NCBI RefSeq assembly: GCF_001700505.1
Contig: NZ_MAPV01000037.1
Span: 58,789-122,788 of the forward strand
Length of the DNA stretch: 64,000 nucleotides
Source: Streptomyces mutomycini
GTDB taxonomy: Bacteria; Actinomycetota; Actinomycetes; Streptomycetales; Streptomycetaceae
Reading direction: 5' to 3'
Shown here: positions 1-7,512 of the stretch, one piece after another
Position numbering within the stretch: position 1 is the stretch's first letter
Layout of the letters: every line of letters starts with the position of its first letter
The notes under the pieces: generated by a model
Seen by the model: the letters and a program-made list of their open reading frames with translations, nothing else
What the model was told of the DNA's origin: nothing
Databases searched by the model: none
Made by a program: the position numbers and the translations under genes

Positions 1-472
1 CGGTCGACCCGTCGGCAGCCGCGACCTCGGCCTGCCCGAAGTCGGCACTGACGGATCCCGTACGGATCGTGCAGACCTGACCCACGAAGTCCTCCCGGGA
101 TGGAGGAGGTTCCGCGGCGAAGTACCGGCGGAATCGGCGTACGAGCATGCGGACCACCCCCCGGGCGATCAGGAGCGCCCCCGCCAGGACGGCGAGGTGG
201 AGAACGGCCCGCAGGGTGCCGGTGGCTCCGCTCCGGAGCACCAGGACCGAGCCGGTCAGGCAGGTGCACCAGGAGACGACGACGAACAGTGAGGCCGACA
301 CGGAGACGGGCACCCCGCCCAAGCCGGCTGCCTCGGTGTCCAGGTCGGTGTCGAACGAGTCGTGTCCGGCCGCACCGGCGAGCACCAGCAGCCAGAAGCA
401 GACGACGACCACCAGGGCCGCGCCGAGGACGACGGCGGGGAAGGTGACCGCCGCGGAGAGGAATTCGTTCAT
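1..472 (-). CDS. YqiJ/NfeD-like membrane protein (partial)
   Basis: The gene is cut by the left edge; its ATG is at 472 and about 157 codons are visible. Three hydrophobic stretches (about residues 8-35, 54-79, 90-111) are followed by a basic LVRRFRRYF segment and then the start of a small beta domain (EDFVGQVCTIRTG, then FGQAEV). Membrane segments followed by a short OB-fold is the layout of YqiJ/NfeD proteins, which accompany flotillins elsewhere. A flotillin partner would lie to the left, outside the window. A second flotillin/NfeD pair sits at 7513-9552. The family is inferred from layout and the GQV turn; the C-terminus is not visible. Confidence 0.7.
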   Translation of the reverse strand, partial: MNEFLSAAVTFPAVVLGAALVVVVCFWLLVLAGAAGHDSFDTDLDTEAAGLGGVPVSVSASLFVVVSWCTCLTGSVLVLRSGATGTLRAVLHLAVLAGALLIARGVVRMLVRRFRRYFAAEPPPSREDFVGQVCTIRTGSVSADFGQAEVAAADGST

Positions 473-763
473 CCGGTACTGCCCCCGTCCCACCTGACGC
501 GCTTCGGGAGCCCGGACGGCGGCCGCACGGGGTGCCGGCGCTGCGGCACCGCGAACGGCCCCGCAGCAACCGGTTCCTTCCCCCGTGATACCCCGTAACC
601 CCCGTGCTTCCCCCGTGTGTTGCTGAGCAGATCGTGCCAGTCGGGGCCGCCCCGGCGCATTGCCGGAATCCGGCAGGCTTCGCCGGTCCCGTCTGCCGGG
701 CACCGGCATAGGTCCTCGTGCGTTGGTGAGGTGACAGCCGAGTCGATTGCGGAGGAGTGTGCC

Positions 764-1831
764 GTGGCGGAGCCCGAGATCCCCGAGAGGTTCCTGGAGG
801 GCTATGCCCGCATCCTGTCCGAGGTCGCCGAGACGGGGCGCCGGCTGACCAGGGACGAGCTGGAGACGCGGCGCAGCCTCGGCCGCGAGGCCGCGGAGGC
901 GGGACACCAGCTGCGGGCCCTGGTGCGGCTCCACCTCTCCCGGACCCGCACCGCCTGGCCGCGCGGCGCGTGGGACGCGGCGGCCGGCGACGCCGTGCTG
1001 GGTGCCGTGGAGCAGACGGTCGACGCCTTCGCGGAGGGCTTCGAGCGGGCACAGCGCCTCACCGTGCGGCGGGAGGAGGCGGCGCGGCGGGAGTTCATCG
1101 ACGACCTGCTGTACGGGCGCAGTGACATGGGCAGGCTGGCGGAGCGCGCCACGCGGTTCGGGCTGCGGCTCTCGCGTGCCCACGCCGTCGCGGTCGCGGC
1201 GGGCCCCGAGGCGTACACCGAGTCCGACGCGGTGCCCCGCAGTGTGGAGGCGGCGATGCTCGCGCGCTTCAGCGGCCGGAAGATCCTGCTCACGACGAAG
1301 GACGGGCGCCTCGTCTGTATCGCCCCCGGCAGTCAGCCGGACGTCCTGCGGTACTTCGCCAAACAGGCCCACGCCGCGACGGACGGCCACCAGGTCGCGG
1401 TCGGCCGCCCGCACCGCGGCCCCGGCGGAGTGGTCCACTCCTACGACGAGGCGCTCGAAGCCCTCGGTCTGGCTGAGCGTATGAAGCTCGACGACCCGGT
1501 GCTGTACGCCGCCGACCTGCTGGTCTATCCCGTCCTGACCAGGGACCGGCAGGCGATGGCCGATCTGGTGCGCAGCGAGCTCGGCCCGCTCAGGGAGGCG
1601 AGGGGTGGCGCGGAGCCCCTCCTGCGGACGCTGTCCGTGTACTTCGACGCGGGGTGCGTCGCCGCTGAGACGGCCCGCCGGCTGTCCCTGAGCGTGCGTG
1701 CGCTGACCTACCGGCTGGAGCGGATACACCAGCTGACCGGCTCCGACCCGTCCGACCCGGTGCACCGTTACGCGCTGCAGACGGCGGTGATCGGCGCCCG
1801 GCTGATGGACTGGCCGGCGAAGGAGCTCTGA
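764..1831 (+). CDS. PucR-family transcriptional regulator
   Basis: A protein of about 355 residues with the layout of PucR/CdaR activators. It has a helical N-terminal sensor region (residues 1-110), a middle GGDEF-like degenerate domain (about 120-270) and a C-terminal PucR helix-turn-helix. The last region reads LLRTLSVYFDAGCVAAETA then RRLSLSVRALTYRLERI, the usual 'long column of helices' DNA-binding end. I chose the GTG at 764 because GGAGGAG lies at 751-757; the open frame continues upstream to 617 without a good ribosome site. The effector and target genes cannot be told from the sequence. It is convergent with terB, with a strong hairpin between the two genes. Confidence 0.85.
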   Translation: MAEPEIPERFLEGYARILSEVAETGRRLTRDELETRRSLGREAAEAGHQLRALVRLHLSRTRTAWPRGAWDAAAGDAVLGAVEQTVDAFAEGFERAQRLTVRREEAARREFIDDLLYGRSDMGRLAERATRFGLRLSRAHAVAVAAGPEAYTESDAVPRSVEAAMLARFSGRKILLTTKDGRLVCIAPGSQPDVLRYFAKQAHAATDGHQVAVGRPHRGPGGVVHSYDEALEALGLAERMKLDDPVLYAADLLVYPVLTRDRQAMADLVRSELGPLREARGGAEPLLRTLSVYFDAGCVAAETARRLSLSVRALTYRLERIHQLTGSDPSDPVHRYALQTAVIGARLMDWPAKEL

Positions 1832-1863
1832 CCCGCGTCCCGGAGGCCCGCCGAGGGGGCCGT

Positions 1864-1903
1864 ACGGCGCGAGGCTCCGGGCCGGCCGGACGCCTCGCGC
1901 CGT
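1864..1903. terminator. Bidirectional hairpin terminator
   Basis: Arms ACGGCGCGAGGC and GCCTCGCGCCGT pair perfectly over 12 bp around a 16-nt loop. The hairpin sits between the convergent PucR and TerB genes, so it probably terminates both. There is no T-run, which is common in Streptomyces. Confidence 0.7.
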
Positions 1904-1914
1904 GGGGAGTGTCC

Positions 1915-2370
1915 TCAGAGGTCGAACTCGTGCGGCGGCAGGTCGAGCGCGAAGCACGCCTCGCGCACGACGGCCTGCTCCGACTTGTCGAAGTCGCCGT
2001 CCGCGCCGCCGATCACGATGCCGATCTGGATGACGGCACGCGCCTCGGAGGGCTTCTTCTTCGCCTTGGCGATCTCCTGGAGGACGCTGACCTTGCCGAA
2101 GGCGAAGTCCGCGGTCAGCTTGTTCACATAGTCGTTGAAGCGGCGCTGAAGATCGTCCGCCGGGAAGTTCTGCAGCACGTCGTTGGTGGCGATCAGCGAG
2201 GCGACGCGCTGCCGCTCGGACGGGTCGATGGTGCCGTCCGCCGCGGAGACCAGGGCGCACATGGCCATGCTCGCGTCCCGGAACGCCCCGCTCTTCAGGT
2301 CGTTCTTCTTCGCCTCCAGCTGCGTCTGCATCGTCGACGCGGATTCCTTGATCCGATCCCAAAGGGCCAT
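1915..2370 (-). CDS. terB: TerB-family tellurite-resistance-type protein
   Basis: A 151-residue protein matching the full length of stand-alone TerB proteins. It is all-helical, with the acidic metal-binding-like motifs of the family: LVSAADGTIDPSERQRV near residue 42 and IGGADGDFDKSEQ near 123. TerB proteins are cytoplasmic and belong to the Ter stress network (tellurite, phage, colicin), but their biochemical role is unsettled. No TerD, TerC or TerE gene is adjacent. It is divergent from the BlaI-type regulator, and the BlaI-like operator at 2418-2433 lies 48 nt upstream of its start, so the two may be co-regulated (inference). Confidence 0.85.
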   Translation of the reverse strand: MALWDRIKESASTMQTQLEAKKNDLKSGAFRDASMAMCALVSAADGTIDPSERQRVASLIATNDVLQNFPADDLQRRFNDYVNKLTADFAFGKVSVLQEIAKAKKKPSEARAVIQIGIVIGGADGDFDKSEQAVVREACFALDLPPHEFDL

Positions 2371-2417
2371 GACGTCTCCATACGTTGCGTTGCCTGTGGT
2401 GCGGGAACCAGTCGAAC

Positions 2418-2433
2418 TCTACAGCTGTGTAGA
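2418..2433. promoter_or_regulatory. Probable BlaI-family operator
   Basis: TCTACAGCTGTGTAGA is an inverted repeat with 6-bp arms (TCTACA/TGTAGA) and a 4-nt centre. It contains the TACA...TGTA half-sites recognised by BlaI/MecI repressors. It lies in the divergent promoter region between terB (start 2370) and the blaI-type gene (start 2507). Confidence 0.65.
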
Positions 2434-2506
2434 AGAACCGTGGGCGGCCGTCGCCGGCACGGCGGCCGAAGAGCCGGTGACGCGGCCACTCAGTAGGATG
2501 CGGCGG

Positions 2507-2968
2507 ATGAACAGGCCCACAGGTACGGACGACGGCAGCACCCGGGACGGCCCACGGCTGCCCAGGCGCGGCCAGGGACAGCTGGAGTCCCAGGTCCTGA
2601 CCGTCCTGCGCTCGGCGGGCGGACCCGCGACGGCCGGCTGGGTGCAGGAGCACCTCGACGGCGACCTCGCCTACACCACGGTCATCACGATCCTCTCCCG
2701 CCTCTACGCGAAGAAGGCCGTGACCCGCACCCGGCAGGGCCGTTCCTACGCCTGGACCCCGGCCTCCGACGAGGCGGGCCTCGCAGCCCTGCGGATGCGC
2801 CGCGTCCTTGACGGTGAGGACGACAGGGAGGCGGTCCTGGCCCGGTTCGTCTCCGCGCTGTCCCCGGGCGACGAGGCCCGGCTCCGCGCGCTGCTCTCCC
2901 GCGCGGCCGAGGACCCGGACGACGGTTCCGGCGACGGCCGCCCCGGCTCCGCCGCTCCGGAAGGCTGA
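2507..2968 (+). CDS. BlaI/MecI/CopY-family transcriptional repressor
   Basis: A winged-helix repressor of about 153 residues. The N-terminal half reads RGQGQLESQVLTVLRSAGG, then TAGWVQEHL and TTVITILSRLYAKKAVTRTR, the helix-turn-helix and wing of the BlaI family. The C-terminal helices (EAVLARFVSALSPGDEARLRALL) match the dimerisation domain. It precedes a gene for an M56 membrane peptidase by 11 nt, the classic blaI-blaR arrangement. In known pairs, signal-activated cleavage of BlaI relieves repression; which signal acts here is unknown. The start could instead be the ATG at 2498 (MRRMNR); neither has a strong ribosome site. Confidence 0.88.
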   Translation: MNRPTGTDDGSTRDGPRLPRRGQGQLESQVLTVLRSAGGPATAGWVQEHLDGDLAYTTVITILSRLYAKKAVTRTRQGRSYAWTPASDEAGLAALRMRRVLDGEDDREAVLARFVSALSPGDEARLRALLSRAAEDPDDGSGDGRPGSAAPEG

Positions 2969-2979
2969 GAGCCGCCACG

Positions 2980-3933
2980 ATGGGGGTCTTCGTCTACCTG
3001 CCACTCGTCCTGCCGCTGACCGCACTGCCCATGGCGCGCCTCGCCGAACAGCACCTGCACCCCAGGAGCGCCACCCGGCTGCTGGCCGCCGTGGGTTCGA
3101 CCCTGGCCCTGTGCAGCACACTGTGCCTGGCCCTGCTCATGGTGGTGGGCACCGCCCAGCTCCCCGGAAACCCGCTGCCCGACGGCTGGTCGGACCCCGA
3201 GGTGCGCGCCGCGGTGCCCTACGAGGAGAAGGCGGGCCTGATCGCGATCGGCGTCCTGGCAGCGGTGGTGACGGCCTGGTGCAGCATGCTGCTGCGGCAC
3301 GCCAGGACCCGTATCCGCGCCGCCCGCGCCCTGCCGCCGTCAGCCGGCGACGGTTTCGCGGGGGGCCTCACGCTGGTCCCGTCCCCCCACCCGTACGCCT
3401 ACGCCCTGCCGGGGCGGCGCGGGCGCGACGGACGGATCGTCGTGTCCACCGCGATGATGGACTGCTTGGACGCCGGCGAGCGCCGAGCGCTCGTCGCCCA
3501 TGAACGCGCGCACCTGGCCGGCCGTCACCACCGCTATCTGCTGGTGACCCAACTGGCGGCGCGCGCCAACCCGTTCCTGCTGCCCCTGCGTACGGCGGTG
3601 GCGTACAGCACCGAACGCTGGGCCGACGAGGAGGCGGCGTACGAGGTCGGCAGCCGCAGGGCCGTGGCGACCGCGGTCGCCACGGCGGCGCTGGTCTCGC
3701 ACCGCCCGCCCGGCCCCGCCGTGCTCCCCGCCTTCGCGACGGCGGGCCCGGTGCCGCGCCGGGTGGCCGCGCTGCTCGACCCCGCGCCCCCGGCGGGGCT
3801 CTGGCCCCCGGCCTCCACGCATCTCGCCCTGGCGGCGGTGACCGCGACGGTGGGGACGGCGGCCTCGGCGCTGTCGTCGCTCAACGCGACGGTGACGCTC
3901 GTCGGCATCCTCCACGCGGCCACCCCGCTCTGA
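2980..3933 (+). CDS. M56-family (BlaR1-like) membrane metallopeptidase
   Basis: A 317-residue integral membrane protein with hydrophobic segments near residues 3-25, 35-58 and 85-105 and at the C-terminal end. A zinc-peptidase motif, VAHERAHLAGRHH (HExxH-type), lies near residue 172, and a downstream WADEEAAYEVG supplies the likely third ligand. There is no C-terminal penicillin-binding sensor domain, so this is the short M56 form common in Actinobacteria rather than a full BlaR1. It follows the BlaI-type gene and probably inactivates that repressor in response to an unknown envelope signal (inference from family pairing). Confidence 0.85.
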   Translation: MGVFVYLPLVLPLTALPMARLAEQHLHPRSATRLLAAVGSTLALCSTLCLALLMVVGTAQLPGNPLPDGWSDPEVRAAVPYEEKAGLIAIGVLAAVVTAWCSMLLRHARTRIRAARALPPSAGDGFAGGLTLVPSPHPYAYALPGRRGRDGRIVVSTAMMDCLDAGERRALVAHERAHLAGRHHRYLLVTQLAARANPFLLPLRTAVAYSTERWADEEAAYEVGSRRAVATAVATAALVSHRPPGPAVLPAFATAGPVPRRVAALLDPAPPAGLWPPASTHLALAAVTATVGTAASALSSLNATVTLVGILHAATPL

Positions 3934-3946
3934 CCCGCCGGGGACG

Positions 3947-5236
3947 TCAGCCGGAATCGCGGGAGTCGCGCCCGGCATGCTCCGGAGTGAGGTCGTCGTG
4001 CGACGGCATCGGCCGGCCGGCCCCCATGTCGTGGGGCGGCACCGGCTGACCGGCCGCGACGGCCGGCTTCTTCCCCCGGCCCGCGAGCAGCGCCTGGAGC
4101 TTCGAGGCGACCGGCTCCGTCCACCGGGCGGTGAGCGGACCGACGATCACCAGGATCAGCACGTAGGCGGTCGCGATGGGCCCGATGCGCGGTTCCGTCG
4201 CCACCGCCAGACCGGCGATGACGATGGAGAACTCGCCGCGTGCGACCAGTGTGCCGCCCGCGCGCCAACGGCCCCGCGGACCGATCCCGGCCCGCCGGGA
4301 GGCGTACCAGCCGGTGCCGATCTTCGTGAAGACCGTGACGATCGCCAGCAGCGCCGCCGGGAGCAGCACGGGCGGGATCTCCGCCGGGTCGGTGGAGAGC
4401 CCGAAGAACACGAAGAACACGGCGGCGAAGAGGTCCCGCAGCGGGGTCAGCAGCTTGCGCGCGCCCTCGGCGACCTCACCGGACAGGGCGATGCCCACGA
4501 GGAACGCGCCGACGGCGGCCGACACCTGGAGCTGCTGGGCCACCCCGGCCACCAGGACGGTGAGCCCGAGGACGACGAGCAGCAGCATCTCCGGGTTGTC
4601 GGAGGACACCGCACGGCTGATGAGCCGCCCGTGCCGCAGCGCGAGGTACAGCACGAACCCGACGGTGCCGAGCGCGATCAGCAGCGCGATGCTGCCGCCG
4701 GCCAGACCGACACCGGCCAGCATCGCGGTGAGCAGCGGCAGGTAGACGGCCATGGCGAGGTCCTCGATGACGAGGACACCGAGGATGACGGGCGTCTCGC
4801 GGTTGCCGAGCCGTCCCATGTCGGTCATCACCTTGGCGATCACGCCCGACGACGAGATCCAGGTGACCCCGGCCAGCGCGACGGCCCCGACGGGCCCCCA
4901 CCCGAGCATCAGACCGGCTATCGCGCCGGGCGTCGCGTTGAGCACGAAGTCGACGGCCCCCGACGGGTACTGCGTCTTGAGGCTGGTCACGAGCTCCGAG
5001 GCGCTGTACTCCAGTCCGAGCAGGAGCAGCAGCAGGATGACGCCTATCTCCGCCCCGATGGCGGTGAACTCCTCGCTGGCGCCGAGCGGCAGCAGCCCGC
5101 CCTCGCCGAACGCGAGCCCGGCCAGCAGGTAGAGCGGGATGGGCGAAAGACCTATCCGCCCGGCGAATCTCCCGATGATGCCGAGCCCCAGGATGACGGA
5201 GCCCAGCTCCACCAGCAGTGCAGTCGTGTCATGCAC
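3947..5236 (-). CDS. CPA2-family cation:proton antiporter (KefB/KhtU-like)
   Basis: A 429-residue membrane protein with about 12 hydrophobic segments. It opens with LLVELGSVILGLGIIGRFAG and carries the family's conserved PLYLLAGLAFGEGGLLPL and LLLLGLEYSASEL stretches. It lacks a fused C-terminal TrkA_N/Rossmann domain; the tail is short and hydrophilic. The TrkA_C subunit is encoded 2 nt upstream (5239-5709), as in KhtTU-type K+(NH4+)/H+ antiporters. The pair would export potassium or ammonium in exchange for protons under pH or osmotic stress. Ion specificity is not readable from the sequence. Confidence 0.9.
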   Translation of the reverse strand: MHDTTALLVELGSVILGLGIIGRFAGRIGLSPIPLYLLAGLAFGEGGLLPLGASEEFTAIGAEIGVILLLLLLGLEYSASELVTSLKTQYPSGAVDFVLNATPGAIAGLMLGWGPVGAVALAGVTWISSSGVIAKVMTDMGRLGNRETPVILGVLVIEDLAMAVYLPLLTAMLAGVGLAGGSIALLIALGTVGFVLYLALRHGRLISRAVSSDNPEMLLLVVLGLTVLVAGVAQQLQVSAAVGAFLVGIALSGEVAEGARKLLTPLRDLFAAVFFVFFGLSTDPAEIPPVLLPAALLAIVTVFTKIGTGWYASRRAGIGPRGRWRAGGTLVARGEFSIVIAGLAVATEPRIGPIATAYVLILVIVGPLTARWTEPVASKLQALLAGRGKKPAVAAGQPVPPHDMGAGRPMPSHDDLTPEHAGRDSRDSG

Positions 5237-5238
5237 GG

Positions 5239-5709
5239 TCAGCCCTCCGCAATGATCTCGGAGAGCGTGTCGACGCCCTCACGCGTTCCTACGACGACGA
5301 GCGTGTCCCCGATGGCCAGCCGGAAGTCCGGCCCGGGCGAGGGATGCGCGCTGTGCGTACGCAGCACGGCCACGATCGAAGCCCCGGTGCGGGTCCGTGC
5401 CCGGGTGTCCCCGAGCAGCCGGCCGCCGTAGGGGGAACGGGCCCCGAGCGGAATGTGCTCGGTGACCAGATCGATGCCCTCGGTCCGCACGGCGTCGATC
5501 GGCGCCGCGTCGATGAGGTGCGCGAGTCCGGTGGCCTCAGTGGTGGTCAGGGGCACGGAGAGCACGCACGAATCTGGGTCGTCCTTCTCGTAGAACCCGA
5601 GGAACCGCCGCCCGTCGTGATGCACGACCACGGAGATGTGCTGCCCCGACTCGGTGGTGTAGTCGTACTGGACGCCGACTCCTGGCAGCGATGTGCGGTG
5701 GGTTCCCAT
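5239..5709 (-). CDS. TrkA_C-domain regulatory subunit of cation:proton antiporter
   Basis: A 156-residue cytoplasmic protein. Its N-terminal half matches KhtT-type subunits (GVQYDYTTESGQHISVVVHH near residues 12-31). The C-terminal half is a RCK-C/TrkA_C fold (TRARTRTGASIVAVLRTH, then FRLAIGDTLVVVGTREGVDTLSEII). Such subunits bind nucleotides and gate the transporter. It is the first gene of a two-gene operon; its stop and the antiporter start are 2 nt apart, so translation is probably coupled. Confidence 0.9.
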   Translation of the reverse strand: MGTHRTSLPGVGVQYDYTTESGQHISVVVHHDGRRFLGFYEKDDPDSCVLSVPLTTTEATGLAHLIDAAPIDAVRTEGIDLVTEHIPLGARSPYGGRLLGDTRARTRTGASIVAVLRTHSAHPSPGPDFRLAIGDTLVVVGTREGVDTLSEIIAEG

Positions 5710-5930
5710 GGCTTCCTCCGAGGAGCACGCGGCGGCGGGGCGACGCTTTTGGTCATCTCTTTAGTCGCCCATTACCTTATCCGGCCGCGAAAAACCGCCT
5801 CGTCGGGCGCCCGCGGGGGTGATTCCGGAACGTTCGCCGTGCGGAACGCGGAAGCGGCGCGGCTCCTGTCAGGGGCGGCCGGGTGGCGGACCGTGACAGG
5901 GGCGGCGCCGCGTCGTGGCGGGCCGGGCCG

Positions 5931-6347
5931 CTACCGTGCGAACTGGGCGCGGACCGTCTTGCCGGCTCCCGGGCCGGGAGTGACGGTCAGGACCTCGGCG
6001 AGACGGTTGACCATGTGCCATCCGAAGCCTCCAGTGGCGCCGTCGAGGTCGGGGGTCCGCCCGCGCGGGGGTGTCGGGCTGGGGTCGCTGACCGCGGCGG
6101 TCACGGTGCCGGGTCCGGCGGAGAGCCGCAGGGTGAACCGGCCGCCGCCGTGGCGCAGCGCGTTGGTGGCGAGTTCGGAGACCACCAGCACGAGGGTGTC
6201 GGCCAGGTGCGGGTCCGGCGTCGGGGAGAGGCGGTCGGTGAACGTGCGGGCGGCTTTGCGGGCCCAGTGGATGCTGTCCGTGCTGTCGCCCCGCACCACG
6301 GTCCGCGCGGGGGCCGTCGAGGTACCGGGGATCATCGTGTCGCTCAT
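5931..6347 (-). CDS. RsbW-like ATP-binding protein (HATPase_c)
   Basis: A 138-residue stand-alone GHKL ATPase of the anti-sigma / serine-kinase type abundant in Streptomyces. The N-box reads LVLVVSELATNALRHGGG (near residue 56) and the G-box is GGFGWHMVNRLAE (near 109), ending with GKTVRAQF. I chose the ATG at 6347 because AAGGTGGGG precedes it and it fits the usual family length; the open frame runs further up without coding character. Family members phosphorylate STAS anti-anti-sigma proteins or bind sigma factors. No partner gene is adjacent, so the target is unknown. Confidence 0.88.
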   Translation of the reverse strand: MSDTMIPGTSTAPARTVVRGDSTDSIHWARKAARTFTDRLSPTPDPHLADTLVLVVSELATNALRHGGGRFTLRLSAGPGTVTAAVSDPSPTPPRGRTPDLDGATGGFGWHMVNRLAEVLTVTPGPGAGKTVRAQFAR

Positions 6348-6937
6348 GCGCGTACACCCCACCTTGCTCGGTTGTTCCGCTTCTGCCTGGAGGGTTCGCC
6401 TGCCCGCTCGGGCGGTCTTTACTACTCGCCGTGCGATCCGATGGAGATTTCGAGCGACTGGCACCGCAGAAGTACGCCATCCGGACCCACAGAAAATCTG
6501 TCGTGGCGGGTGTAGACATCCGCGCACTCCGGGATTAATGTCTTCCCCGTGGCCAGGAGAACGAAGGCCCGGCAGGAAAGAACTGCCGGTAGGCCACACG
6601 CAGTTCGCAGGACGGTGCGGTGGTGGAGTTCCGAAGCCAGTGGTCGCAGTGCGGTGACGGGACTGACGACCGGACCGGGTGGCCCGCAGTGATAAGGGGC
6701 CGCCGCAAGCAGTGCACGGCAAGCAAGTGACACAGAGGGAAGAACGGAGGAGTTGAGCACCATCAGGATCGCCCGGGCGGAGGAATCCGAGCCCGGGTAC
6801 CGCAGGACATCGATAGGCAGGTGGTCTCCGGTCACGCATATGCGATCCCCGCACTCCCGACCCCGTAGAGGGTGGCCGTGCGGACACAGAAGGCCGGCGC
6901 GGGAACAAGGCCGGCAGATGGTGTAGCAGTTTCCTTC
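6348..6937. other. 590-nt stretch without a supported gene
   Basis: Open frames exist on the minus strand here, but their composition and third-base usage do not resemble the neighbours and no family motif is visible. The stretch should hold the promoters of the divergent ATPase (start 6347) and MerR-like gene (start 6995). Confidence 0.5.
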
Positions 6938-6969
6938 GGGGCCTTGGTGCCATATGGCACCAAGGCCCC
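6938..6969. promoter_or_regulatory. Perfect 32-nt palindrome upstream of MerR-like gene
   Basis: The left arm GGGGCCTTGGTGCCAT is followed directly by its exact complement (16 bp each side, no loop, centre at CATATG). It ends 25 nt before the ATG at 6995. It may be an operator, possibly autoregulatory, or an RNA hairpin in the leader; length and perfection exclude chance. Confidence 0.7.
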
Positions 6970-6994
6970 TCCAGTGCGTTCCGAGAGAGGTTTG

Positions 6995-7336
6995 ATGCCC
7001 GCAGACGATTCCTTCCGCCGTCTGGACGACGACGATTTTCCTGCGTACACCATGGGCCGCGCCGCAGCGATGCTCGGCAGCACCCCCGCGTTCCTGCGCG
7101 CACTCGGCGAGGAACGCCTGATCACCCCGCTGCGCTCGGAGGGCGGACACCGCCGGTACTCCCGCTACCAGCTGAAGATCGCCGCACGTGCCCGCGAGCT
7201 CGTCGACCAGGGCGTCGCCGTCGGTGCGGCCTGCCGCATCGTCATCCTCGAGGACCAGCTCGAAGAGGCACAGCGCATCAACGAGGAACTGCGCAACTCA
7301 CCGTCCGGGACCTCTTCCTCCCGGGCAGGTGCCTGA
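6995..7336 (+). CDS. MerR-like small DNA-binding regulator, paralog A
   Basis: A 113-residue protein made of a single MerR-type winged helix-turn-helix plus a short coiled coil. Visible signatures are YTMGRAAAMLGSTPAFLRAL (residues 18-37), EERLITPLRSEGGHRRYSRY (39-58) and the helical end IVILEDQLEEAQRINEELR. The GGHRRY wing is typical of MerR/BldC proteins. No effector-binding domain or sensing cysteine cluster follows. A paralog lies at 12602-12946. The ATG at 6995 has GAGAGG at 6985-6990. The function is probably DNA binding near the upstream palindrome; targets are unknown. Confidence 0.85.
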   Translation: MPADDSFRRLDDDDFPAYTMGRAAAMLGSTPAFLRALGEERLITPLRSEGGHRRYSRYQLKIAARARELVDQGVAVGAACRIVILEDQLEEAQRINEELRNSPSGTSSSRAGA

Positions 7337-7461
7337 ACGGTTCGAACGCCGCGAGGCGTCCGCGCGCCTCAGGGCCCGTCGGACACCGCCCGGCCCGTGT
7401 GCCCCCACCGCTGAGGCCGACGGCGTAGCCCGCCGTCCGGGCGGGGGAGCGGAAACGCAGA

Positions 7462-7493
7462 TGCCCGGCCGGTGAACGGTCACCGGCCGGGCA
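7462..7493. terminator. Bidirectional hairpin terminator
   Basis: TGCCCGGCCGGTGA pairs perfectly with TCACCGGCCGGGCA (14 bp) around a 4-nt loop, between the convergent MerR-like and flotillin genes. Confidence 0.8.
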
Positions 7494-7512
7494 CGTGAGG
7501 AACCGCGCGTGG

